DNA from: Multifurca ochricompacta
Lineage: Eukaryota; Basidiomycota; Agaricomycetes; Russulales; Russulaceae
DNA: 22,383 bases
Direction: 5' to 3'
Assembly: GCA_022496185.1 (NCBI GenBank)
Contig: WTXG01000443.1
Coordinates: 1-22,383, forward strand
Under the pieces are notes generated by a model. That model saw nothing but the letters and a program-made list of their open reading frames with translations, was not told the origin of the DNA and did not search any database. Shown piece by piece: positions 9,560 through 18,361 of this stretch. The translations under genes and the position numbers were made by a program. How positions within the stretch are numbered: the first letter of the stretch is position 1; every line of letters begins with the position of its first letter.

Positions 9560-10056
9560 CCTTTTTTTCACCCCTTTTTGCCTTGGTAACTCCTTGAATC
9601 CTTTTAGTCATCCTTTCTATAACCTTTTGCCATCATTCTGGTGCATTTTTATTCCACTCCTCCACCACCCTCTCCCACAACTCAGGTATCCCCTTGACTG
9701 GTTAAGAACCTTCTTCAGATCCACCCAGAGGTGTCCAATGGGGCTAATATTTCAAGGGATTGGGCTATCCATACCAGGCTTCAATATTCCTGTCTTAAAA
9801 CTGCTGGTTTGCCTTCTTGGAATTGTGTTTTGGGTCATTGTCCCACTGAAACATGCTTTCACCCTCCACCATTTCTTACTTTTCAAACCTTTCCACCACT
9901 CCGCCATCCAAAATATCACAGTACTGGCATGGATTCATGATCCCCTAAACCCCTGTAAGCATTCCTAGTCCATTCCACCCCATACAAGACCAATACCATA
10001 AGTTCTTCCTCCTCCATGCTTGACTGTCAGGGTGGTGGTTCTGTCAGAGAGTGGTT
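9560..10056 (-). pseudogene. Tc1 transposase C-terminal fragment (left arm copy)
   Basis: This is the mirror copy of 10169-10665. It encodes on the minus strand the same second catalytic region and C-terminus with the same stops and frameshifts. It lacks the first catalytic motif, which occurs once, in the loop. That both arms share the same disabling changes shows they arose from one already degraded copy or are kept alike by gene conversion. Confidence 0.78.
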
Positions 10057-10075
10057 ACCATGAAAATTGGACAGT

Positions 10076-10665
10076 GGATGACTCAAAAAGGATCTTGTGG
10101 TCAGGTGAGACTATAATGAACAGAATTGGTTCAGACAGAAGGAGCTACACTTGGGAAAAATAAGGGAGAACCACCCTCTGACAGAACCACCACCCTGACA
10201 GTCAAGCATGGAGGAGGAAGAACTTATGGTATTGGTCTTGTATGGGGTGGAATGGACTAGGAATGCTTACAGGGGTTTAGGGGATCATGAATCCATGCCA
10301 GTACTGTGATATTTTGGATGGCGGAGTGGTGGAAAGGTTTGAAAAGTAAGAAATGGTGGAGGGTGAAAGCATGTTTCAGTGGGACAATGACCCAAAACAC
10401 AATTCCAAGAAGGCAAACCAGCAGTTTTAAGACAGGAATATTGAAGCCTGGTATGGATAGCCCAATCCCTTGAAATATTAGCCCCATTGGACACCTCTGG
10501 GTGGATCTGAAGAAGGTTCTTAACCAGTCAAGGGGATACCTGAGTTGTGGGAGAGGGTGGTGGAGGAGTGGAATAAAAATGCACCAGAATGATGGCAAAA
10601 GGTTATAGAAAGGATGACTAAAAGGATTCAAGGAGTTACCAAGGCAAAAAGGGGTGAAAAAAAGG
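10076..10665 (+). pseudogene. Tc1 transposase C-terminal fragment (right arm and loop), degraded
   Basis: The plus strand reads, with stops and frameshifts, like a Tc1 DDE transposase. Recognisable pieces are ILWSGETIMNRIGSD (catalytic core start), a glycine-rich stretch after HHPDSQAW, the second catalytic region FQWDNDPKHNSKKA (about 10374-10415), and the C-terminal ELWERVVEEWNK. In the first motif the usual catalytic Asp codon is GGT (Gly) at 10104-10106. At least four stops are present. The N-terminal DNA-binding half is absent. It cannot encode an active enzyme. Confidence 0.8.
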
Positions 10666-11020
10666 AGTAATTGGGCAGATAGTGGATTTAAAATGTGGGT
10701 CAAAAAACCGTCCCGATGATTGATTGATTTGATTTGATCATAAAATGCTTATATCATGGCCAATCTCTTTGATCCAAATTGGGCATGGTAGCCAGGAAGC
10801 CGGGCTTTCAGACATACAGCCACACCATAACCAGATTCCTAAATGCTGAGGTGCTATAGAGTGAATACTAGAAATGGTGCAAACATCGGGACAGTTTTTT
10901 GACCCACTGTAACATGTGATTTCTGTAGTGGCCAATGGCCTTTCTCCCTCATGTTTATTGTTTGGACTTTGTCCGGCACTTGTGGACTTATTCCCAGTGC
11001 ACAGACCATCCCTTGGATAG

Positions 11021-11076
11021 TATATAAGGGTGTCTGTTTTGTCTCTTCCACTTCAGAGTTTCTTCAACCTCTGAAG
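11021..11076 (+). promoter_or_regulatory. copia-1 LTR promoter with 5' RNA stem-loop
   Basis: TATATAAG at 11021-11028 is followed about 22 nt later by a perfect 8-bp stem, CTTCAGAG (11051-11058) with CTCTGAAG (11069-11076), around a 10-nt loop. The same arrangement exists in copies L and M. The stem should lie at or near the 5' end of the retrotransposon RNA. A role in RNA stability, packaging or transcription is conjecture. Confidence 0.55.
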
Positions 11077-11255
11077 TGTAAGTTCTACTATACTTTCTAT
11101 CATACCTTTGACTAACTGTCTCTTGTAGATAACTTGTCTTTCTAGGTCAGTAGAATAGTAATTAAGAGTTTCTTCAACCTCTGAAGTATAACTTGTCTTT
11201 CTAGCCTAACCCGCTAACCTTACAGTCAGTATGCTGCACACATGCCTGTTTCACA

Positions 11256-12101
11256 GGTTATGGGCCCTGGGCATGCTTAACTGATCTGTATTTTCTTTTT
11301 TTGATCAGTCCAACCTTTCTTCAAGCTCACTGCTTCAAGACTTAGTCTTTCCCAATCACCAGTCACAGTGAGCTTCAATTTTCTTTCTCTTGCCCTTAAC
11401 TGTCCACAAGGTGGTGTGCTTTATGTGCCCACCTTGATCTGTCTGGCTAGTCCCTCAGGGGATTCTTGCAAGAGGTGATGAGGGACCCTAAGTGGGTGAA
11501 ACACCTTAAGTTCCTCATGTGCGCTCTAAGTAAATAGTATTCTTAGTTGTAGCTGGGTTTTCGTCCCATACATAGTCTTAGTAGGCCACTTGCCCAGAAG
11601 GCTTGGGGCTATAGGTTCAGTCAATGCTTGGCTCGATCCGTAAGCCAGGTTTAGCAACCTGCTGGTAGAGTTTAGGGTCTAGAACAAGGCATGGGTAGTC
11701 ACTCCCATGATGCTTGGGCTCGATACAAGTAGGCTTGAACTACTATAGTATATACACAGTAGCTAGAGGGTTTTGTCTCTGGGCAGAAGTACCCGCTGCT
11801 TTCATTGGGGGTTCGCCCCAACCAGAGGAAACCTAATAGTCTACTATAGTCATGGCCCCAATCATCTAGGGCTTAATCATGGACTCCACCACCAGCACTA
11901 GAGGAAGGGCTCTATACCCTTTGTCTCTAGTGGAACTTGCGGTTGGCTCCTCCATGACATGACTCCCCATCTATTTACACAACGTCCCCCTGATGTGGGC
12001 TTAGGACTTGTTGTAGATGGCGCTAGACAGCTTACTATACTACTTAGAAGTCGCACATCAGAGGCAGGACTTTTTTAAGTTCTGAAGCATAGCGCCACAG
12101 A
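11256..12101 (+). mobile_element. copia-1 copy R, untranslated leader
   Basis: About 850 bp between the LTR end and gag. The first 640 bp match copy L in inverted orientation (1-643). It starts with GGTTATGGGCCCTG in the primer-binding-site position. I see no ORF or RNA gene within it. Confidence 0.75.
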
Positions 12102-12712
12102 TTGGACGGGCCCTCTTCAATGAGACCTGGACAACTGGTTCTAACTGCTCCTTGGAACCAGGATCAACTCTTTAAATCATCTCAAATGTCTTCCATCGTC
12201 TTCCCCCCCACATTCAAGTTTGACAAGCTTGATGGCTCCAACTGGCAGCAGTGGTCAGTGTCCTTCACTGCCCTGCTGAGGATCAATGGGATGAAGAGGC
12301 ACATCACGCATGATGCCCCTGAGTTCCTCAATCCTCCCAAGCCAGAGGATGGAGAGAAGGATGATGAGTATGCCAAGCGCTTTGCGCTTTGGTCTGAGCC
12401 TATGTACCAAGAATGGAATAGGGTGGAGGAGGTCCTCATGGGAGTTCTGGTGATGGTCACATCGCCAGAAACATACTCCCAAATTGCCTCAGACAGAACT
12501 TATCCTTCTGTCAATGCCAAGTATGAGTGTTTGGAATCGCTCTATGGCTCAGTAGGAAGCATGGCCACCTACAACTTGTGGTGTTCTGTATCCTCTTTCT
12601 GCTTGGAAGAGGGTAAGCAATTCAGACCCCAGTTGCAGCATGTGTTGGATGTGAGGAGTACTCTCAAGGAAAATGGGATGGAGATCTCTGATCTCCAGAT
12701 GAGCTTCATATT
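12102..12712 (+). pseudogene. copia-1 Gag, N-terminal part, interrupted
   Basis: Gag-like protein of a Ty1/copia element, the structural protein of the virus-like particle. The frame opens at 12102, but the more likely start is the ATG at 12186 (MSSIVFPP), which leads straight into the conserved copia Gag start FKFDKLDGSNWQQW. It continues about 170 codons through the helical region typical of UBN2/DUF4219-type Gag, with no stops. It is cut at 12712 by the gypsy C LTR; the following residues of the open frame come from the LTR. The zinc knuckle, protease and pol should lie to the right of the window beyond gypsy C. Confidence 0.82.
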
Positions 12713-13071
12713 TGTAACGCCTGGTGCAGGCATTCGTCACGACATGTGAGGAGTTGCATAGCGAAACTACGAAGTCAAGTGTGCACTGTCTTCCAAGTAC
12801 ACGGAGATCAGGTGAGGAGTCAACACAAAGGAGCTAATCCCTTGGTGCTGGTGAGCGGACAAGTGCCAGAAGCACTGAGACGATTCAAGAGTCGGGTCTT
12901 AGGAATCACCCAGAAGGTAATGCACCAAGTCGATTAAGAAGTTGAGTCTGAGATAAGGAACAAATATGCACAAAGGAAGTCATAACATGGTCAACAAAGG
13001 GGCAAACAGAGCCAAACGAAGTATCACATGGCAGGGAGAGAAAATGAGACGACGCAACGGGGTTCGTAACA
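12713..13071 (-). repeat. Gypsy C 3' LTR with internal deletion (359 bp)
   Basis: Ends are TGTAACG...CGTAACA as in the solo LTR at 8482-9075, to which it is clearly homologous. About 235 bp is missing relative to that copy (its 8718-8953 region), including the TATA box. The preceding five bases, ATATT (12708-12712), are the expected target duplication; the partner is outside the window. On the minus strand it directly follows a polypurine tract, so it is the 3' LTR of the element. Confidence 0.87.
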
Positions 13072-13087
13072 TTACCCCCTTTTTAAG
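13072..13087 (-). other. Polypurine tract of gypsy C
   Basis: On the minus strand CTTAAAAAGGGGGTAA lies immediately before the LTR start TGTTACGAACCCC. This is the plus-strand primer position of an LTR retrotransposon and fixes the orientation of the element. Confidence 0.8.
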
Positions 13088-13102
13088 TCCTAGCAGAGCC
13101 AG

Positions 13103-14222
13103 CTAGATTGGCATACCGTCATCATCCTGGACCAAGGAGAGGTAATCGTCTGCTATGGCATAGTGGTCCGCATCATAGTTCTCCTTTTCCTCGTCAGTGG
13201 GGCAAACATGTGTTCGTAGAAAACCATAGGGCCCCCGTCTCCCACAACGAAAGCAGCCGTCGTAAACATGACAGTCGATTTCTCAATGTCCGGCATTGTG
13301 GGAGAGACACTTGCTGCACCACCCTGAGGGGTTCTGGATGGTGGGAGCCTGCGAAGTCGTCGGAACAAACACTGGTGACTCCAATGTGAGGTGCTTTGAC
13401 AATGCCGACATTGCTTCTTGGCTGTGGGGCAGCACCAGCTGAGATGGTACTTGCTGCTGCAGCACCAGCAAAGCTTGCCATCAGGATTTTCATGAAGGCG
13501 GGGCATTTCGAAACAATGGGGATTAAGCTGGGGTGCAAGGTCGAGGCGGCGACGAGGAAGTGGTTGTGCAAAAATATCGGCGTACCGTTCAGAGATAATC
13601 TGGTATGCCTCTCCTCACTCCAACCTTGTCCTAATGCTTGCCAGGTGATGCTCTATATCAAAGACCCCTTGGTTGATCTTTACCATTTGCTGTTCATAAT
13701 TGTGGTGCTGCATCTCTAAGTTGTCCCGAAGTGCCTGGAACTTGCAGAGTCGTGCGATCTCAGCAGTCAGTTGTGGCATTCGTAGGTCCCAGAGCACCTC
13801 ATTGATCGCGAAGGCGCGTGGGTCATGGGCTGAGAGGTGTTGCAGGTGCTCGGGGCCTAGGACATAGTGCAATCGGTCGACGTTTTTCTCTTCTAGATAG
13901 ACTGGAGCCCCATAGACAGGCCCTCCTTTTTCCAAGCACCCGGCTATGTCCATACCTTCATTGGTGTAGTAAATGTATTTAGCCACCTCCGTAGTACTGT
14001 CATTTTTGGAGGATGGGATCATGAGTGGGAAGTAGAACTGGGAGTTGGGGTCGTTGGGGAAGAAGGGGAACTCGGGGGATTCATCACCGAAGTCTACGTC
14101 GATCAAATCATTGGGATGGGGGTGTTCGGGCAAATTAAAATCTTTGTCGATGTCAATGATTCTGTCCCCTTGGGCCACTTGGGCGGTCGCATCGTAGTCA
14201 ATAGGAGAAAGTGGGCGAGAAG
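13103..14222 (-). pseudogene. Gypsy C 3' accessory ORF (zinc-knuckle protein), broken
   Basis: One reading frame runs from 14222 to a TAG at 13103, interrupted by two TGA codons (at 13615, and in the third zinc knuckle near 13306-13308). It is homologous over its length to the ORF at 20044-21275. Order of parts: SPIDYDA and an acidic linker, a conserved block with PEFPFFPNDPNSQFYFPL, KYIYYTN, GPVYGAPVYL and AFAINEVLWDLRMP, a predicted helical/coiled segment, then CCHC knuckles (two CX2CX4HX4C, one CX2CX6HX4C, one further Cys/His cluster). The C-terminus is acidic. I do not recognise the family; nucleic-acid binding is inferred from the knuckles. The upstream part is cut off by copia-2. Confidence 0.75.
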
Positions 14223-14529
14223 TGTAAGAGCTAGAAAAGCGAGTAGCTCAGTCTTTGGAACAGAAAGACTATATTGCTAGGTAATACCTAGAAAAGCGAG
14301 TAGCTACAGAAAGAATTAGTAAAAGACAATGTAGCTACAAAGAGAATGATACTGACCTCAGTCTTTGGAACAGAAAGACTGAGGACACTAACTATGCGAA
14401 TAGTCCTATATTAAAGTAAAGAAATTTGCACGACACCTCGTGCATTGTGTAGGATGGCCTCGATATGATCGATCTCGGGCCGCCATCTCCCGTATCTATG
14501 TGGCTGCGTGCCGTGGCTGTATTCTAACA
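14223..14529 (-). repeat. copia-2 3' LTR (307 bp)
   Basis: On the minus strand it runs TGTTAGAATACAG...CTCTTACA, starting right after the polypurine tract. It contains two copies of a block with AGTCTTTCTGTTCCAAAGACT (nearly self-complementary) and two copies of a CTACTCGCTTTTCTAG block, which may be promoter elements. Beyond its inner end the gypsy C accessory ORF continues in frame to 14222. Confidence 0.85.
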
Positions 14530-14538
14530 CACCCCCTC
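14530..14538 (-). other. Polypurine tract of copia-2
   Basis: GAGGGGGTG on the minus strand, directly before the LTR. It overlaps the last bases of the pol stop codon TGA (14537-14539). Confidence 0.75.
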
Positions 14539-16505
14539 AGCCTGCACGCTGAATGCCCATCGCTTCAGTGAACTTCTCATGTTTCTCCCACACAAGGCCC
14601 TTTGTCAACACATCTGCAAGTTGTTCTTCTGTTGGTACATACTTCAATTCAATCTCTTGGTGTTCGTGCATGTGCCTCAAGAAGTGGTGTCTGATCTTGA
14701 TGTGTTTGGTGCGATCATGGAATTCGGGGTTTCGGGCGACTGATATCACAGATTGGTTGTCCATGTGAAGGGTAGTTGGTAAGTCATCCTTCTGGTGGAT
14801 TTCAGCTAGTAGCCGACGCAACCAGACGGCCTCCTTCGTGGCATGGGCTCCTGCAATATACTCTGCCTCAGTGCTCGATAGCGCAATTGAAGGTTGCTTC
14901 TTCGAGCTCCAACTTATCGTGCCTCCAGCTAGCATGAAGACAAAGCCCGAAGTCGATTTTCGATCGTTCACGTCGCTAGCCCAATCGGCATCAACATAAC
15001 CTTGCAGCTCAGTTCCTCTAGGTGCACTGCGTGTGAAGACTAGCTTCGTGCCGCTTGTGGCTCTAAGGTAATGGAACGCGCGATCTAGGGCTCGCTTATG
15101 TTCCTCTCCAGGATTCGCAGCATGTCGTCTGAGTGCAGCGACTGTGTATGCGAGGTCCGGGTGGGTGCCGAGCATGGGATACATCAAGGCGCCAATGGCT
15201 TGCTGGTACGCCTTGACATCGACAGTGGGTGAGTCAAGTTTGATTAAGTGCTCATTCGCGAGAGCGGGTGTGCTGATGGGTCGAACGTCAGATTTTCCGT
15301 AACACGCCAAGATTTCTTCAATGTATTTTTTCTGGGAGAGTGCCATCCAACCTGCTTTCCGGTCGCGAGTGACATGCATCCCAAGAATCCAGGTAAGCTC
15401 ACCAAGGTCTGTCATTTCATAGACCCTTTTGAGTGCTTCCTTATCCTCATTTATTTCCTCCAGAGTTTTAGATACCATTGTGATATCGTCAACGTAGAGG
15501 GCGATGATGGATGGGGTATTGTTTCTGTGGCGGACGAACACGGCGTGGTCGGCCTCGGTGCGTTGATATCCAATGCTTTCTAACTTCGCTCTGATATCTT
15601 GGTACCATACGCGGCCGCCTTGCTTGGTGCCGTACACCGCCTTGACTAGTCGGAGTACCATGCCCTCGGGGATGTCGAAACCCGGGGGTGGTTCCATATA
15701 TATTTCTTCCTTGAGCTCACCATTAAGATATGCCAACTTCACATCCATTTGGTGTACTTCAAGATCAAACTGCGTTGCCAATGCAAGAATTGCGCGAAGA
15801 GATGCAAACTTCGCAATGGGCGCAAAAGTCTCGTCGTAGTCGACGCCTTTGACTTGTGTGAAACCCTGTGCCACAATGTGAGCTTTGTGCCTCAAGACTT
15901 CCCCTGTGGGTCCACACTTCGTACGGAACACCCATTTACTGCCGACAACTTTACGTCCATTTGGGCGCGTGACAACCTCGTAGACTCCCATGCTTTCGAA
16001 TGATCGCATTTCTTCCTGGCAGGCTGCATCCCACTTGCCGGCATTGGGTTGCGCCATGGCTTCTCTGTAGGTGTGTGGGTCACTTGCTAGGTCAGATGTC
16101 GCAATATTGACTTGTTCTGCAGGGTCCCATCTAGTTGCGTAAGAACTGACGGAATAGCGAGGGTCGTCATCGTGGACAGGAGGACGTGTGGATCGTTTGG
16201 GTCGGGTGGTAATGGTGGAGATGGGCATTGGTTCTGGTGCTGGGGGTTCGGTGAGTGCACTCTCGACTTCGCTATCACTACTTGGCTGATGTTGGCTAGT
16301 AGTTTTCGTTGGCGTAGTTATTGTATGTGGCTGAATGTTACTGTTTTCGCCTTCCTCCCTTGGCTCTGCATGTTCGGTGTTGTCAATTTCGATGATTACT
16401 CATTCATGACGACTTCCCGGCCCCCCTTCATCGAATATGACGTCGCGGGACTCAAAAAATTGGCCTGTAGAGCGATGTACCAATCTAAATGCCTTGCGCT
16501 GCCAC
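14537..16505 (-). pseudogene. copia-2 Pol: reverse transcriptase and RNase H
   Basis: Synthesises retrotransposon cDNA and degrades the RNA strand. The frame begins just after solo LTR D with RKAFRLVH and SRDVIFDEG (the copia linker after integrase), meets an in-frame TGA at 16400-16402, then is open to 14537. The RT region shows WDAACQEEMRS, VGSKWVFRTK, QMDVKLAYLNGELKEEIYM and the catalytic YVDD. RNase H shows DADWA, SSTEAEY and the DNQS block. The longest ATG frame starts at 16228, but homology continues upstream, so that ATG is not the natural start. Apart from the stop, catalytic residues look intact. SKYALYGLKQ-type sequence reads VKAVYGTKQ here. Confidence 0.93.
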
Positions 16506-17235
16506 TGTCACAGCCAGGTGTCAACTGTGTCTAATCGCGTTTTCGATGTCCAAAGGCTCTCGAGGTATGCAGCGCACTCAAGATTCAAGGTCCAACTAAG
16601 AAGGCCTAGTCCAGTTCAAGGTTTCAAGTGCCCACGATGATAAGGAGGGGGCGCATGCAGGGAACGAAGTCGGGAGCAGCGGCAATCAGCCCTGCAGAGT
16701 TTCTGAGGAGGAAGGCTCCTTAAGCTGCCACTTAGGGAGTTCAAGTAGATATCTGTGAAGTCGAATACACCTGTATTAGATACAAGAGAACAGACTTAAG
16801 GTCTGTCTCAGTAACCTAGCAGCTTAAATACATGTTGAGTGAGGTACAATCAAATGAATATAAGCTAACAAGAAGGCTGTAGTAAGTATCCAGGTAGTCA
16901 TATGCTCCAGGGGTTATGCCCTGAACTGAGATGAGAATAAGTAGGAGGGGTTGCGCCCTCTATTGTGTGCAACTAAGTGATCTGATAAAAGAAGTACTAG
17001 CTCCAGTCATATGACTCGGAGCTAGAGATTACAGCCAAGTCGAAACAGAACGCGCGCGCGCGCGCGACTCGAAAAATGTCACATTTTGTCACAAACCGTG
17101 TCGTGACCCGTCACAAACCGTGTCGTGACACGTCACAAACCGTGTCGTGACCCGTCACAAACCGTGTCGTGACCCGTCACAAACCGTGTCGTGACCCGTC
17201 ACAAACCGTGTCGTGACCCGTCACAAACCGTTACA
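16506..17235 (+). repeat. Solo LTR D (730 bp) in copia-2 pol
   Basis: The insertion has TGTCAC...GTTACA ends and a near-perfect 5-bp target duplication, GCCAC (16501-16505) and GCCGC (17236-17240). Removing it with one duplication joins the integrase and RT frames exactly. It is unrelated in sequence to LTRs A, B, C and copia-1. It has a (CG)n run at 17051-17066 and six 22-bp repeats at its right end. Orientation is tentative: I found no clear TATA box. The lack of internal sequence makes a solo LTR the best call; a non-autonomous element is the alternative. Confidence 0.7.
17089..17230. repeat. Six 22-bp tandem repeats
   Basis: Units begin at 17089, 17111, 17133, 17155, 17177 and 17199, followed by a 10-bp partial unit. 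Each starts TCACAAACCGTGTCGTGAC. Only one base change is seen (a C to A in the second unit). Each junction holds GTGACCCGTCAC, a short inverted repeat. They lie at the very end of solo LTR D. Confidence 0.95.
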
Positions 17236-18361
17236 GCCGCGCATAGCTGAGGAAAGTGCATTGGAGGGATCGTGCACCCAGCTTGGTGCGATACCTCTCA
17301 GGAATATACATGAACGCTCGGCATCCAAAAATCCGCAGGCGAGAGACATCTGGTTTGTTGCCGCTCCAAGCTTCTTCCGGGGTGGTGTCGTCTAGAGCGT
17401 GAGTGGGGGTGACGTTGTGCAGGTAAGCAGCGTATTCTAGCGCGTCATACCAGTAGGTTTCAGGCAGATCAGCATCGAGTAACATCGTTCGTACCCTGTT
17501 GAGGAGTGTTCGATTCATCCGTTCAGCAACGCCATTGTGCTGAGGAGTGTCAGGTGTTGTCATCTCATGTCTGATGCCTTTATCTTGCAGGAACTTCTGG
17601 ACTGTGGTAGCAGTGTACTTGCCCCCTCCATCTGTACGCAGGGCTTTGATTCTCCCCTCGGTTTCGACTTCCACGCGCGCAACGAAGGTTTTTAAGTGTC
17701 GCACGACCTCGGATTTTTTGCGCATGCCGGCTACGAAGACTTTCCGCGACTTGTCATCCACCCAGGTCACAAAGTATTCATACCCTTGGTGGGATCGCCA
17801 TGGTAGCTTTCCGCACACATCAGAGAAGACTCGGCCTAAGACTACAGTGGCTCTGGTTTCCATGGACTTCTGGATCTCAGCGCATGTTTGCTTTCCCTTA
17901 AGGCATGACTCGCAGGGGCCAGGTGGACTTGACTCTGAGGTAATGTCCATTCCCTTGACCATTCCCTTTCGAACCATGCGGAGAACGGCGTCAGCGTTGA
18001 GATGCCCAAGTCTTCGATGCCAGGTATGTAGGTCTGCCTTTGCAACTGTGGTTAGTGCGATTAAAGCAGTCTCGTCTTTAGGGCTAATTTTGTCTCCTTC
18101 AGCCAGGAAAGCGTCCACCCTGGCGATGTGCACTGTCTCTGGTGCGACAGTACGTGTGTCCATGATGTAGAGGTTTCCTTTGAGGCGTCCCTCACAGGTA
18201 AGTACCCCAGTCTGACTATAGATTTGGCAGGTGTTCTTAGCAAAGCGGACATCGGCTCCGCGGCTTGCGAGTTGGGCAACGGACAGTAGATTTCCATGCA
18301 ATTCGGGAACGTACAAGACGTCTTGGAGAATTGTGTTAGTCCACTTGTTGTTTGCCCTCAT
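17236..18361 (-). pseudogene. copia-2 Pol: integrase
   Basis: Inserts the cDNA into the genome. It reads in frame with the gag-protease part across the TGA at 18362. In order: an LYVPELHGNLLSV block, the GAG-pre-integrase zinc-binding region (WHRRLGHLN followed by CESCLKGK), and the DDE core with the first Asp in VFSDVCG, the second in LRTDGGGKY and the Glu in HNGVAERMNRTL. It then has the RIFGCRAFMYIP block that follows the core in copia elements. The frame stops just after FLSYAR because solo LTR D begins at 17235. All three catalytic acids are present. Confidence 0.92.

Larger units (their letters stand above)
9316..10909. mobile_element. Palindromic (fold-back) Tc1/mariner element, 1,594 bp
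   Basis: It is flanked by TA dinucleotides (9314-9315 and 10910-10911), the Tc1/mariner target duplication. Both ends read CAGTGGGTCAAAAAACTGTC inward. The element is two 741-bp inverted arms (9316-10056 and 10169-10909) that I see differ at only a couple of positions, around a 112-bp loop. Each arm carries the C-terminal half of a Tc1 transposase gene reading outward, so the element looks like an inverted duplication of one element's 3' half. A second copy of the terminal repeat lies in inverse orientation inside each arm (about 9506-9531 and mirror). Confidence 0.92.
9161..11255 (+). repeat. copia-1 5' LTR, copy R, split by a Tc1 element
   Basis: It starts TGTTGAACACAG at 9161 and ends TTTCACA at 11255, followed by GGTTATGGGCCCTG as in copy L. 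Removing the Tc1 insertion (9316-10909 plus one TA) leaves about 500 bp, close to copy L's 510 bp. A TATATAAG box lies at 11021-11028. The opposite LTR and its target duplication are outside the window. Confidence 0.83.
12713..14222 (-). mobile_element. Gypsy C retrotransposon, 3' end
   Basis: Read on the minus strand: part of the 3' accessory ORF, polypurine tract, 3' LTR. It is inserted in copia-1 gag and is itself cut at 14222/14223 by copia-2. Its pol, gag and 5' LTR are not in the window. Confidence 0.85.

Noticed and set aside
9522..9968. A 148-codon hydrophobic ORF, present identically at 10257-10703 on the other strand
   Set aside because: It is the antisense of the Tc1 transposase fragment in each palindrome arm. 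The duplication comes from the palindrome, and the hydrophobicity is an artefact of reading a charged protein backwards.
17089..17230. Regular 22-bp repeats that might suggest a CRISPR array
   Set aside because: The units are contiguous with no spacers, and the context is a eukaryotic retrotransposon.
17547..18170. A 207-codon ORF on the plus strand
   Set aside because: It lies antisense to the copia-2 integrase, which has full domain support on the minus strand.
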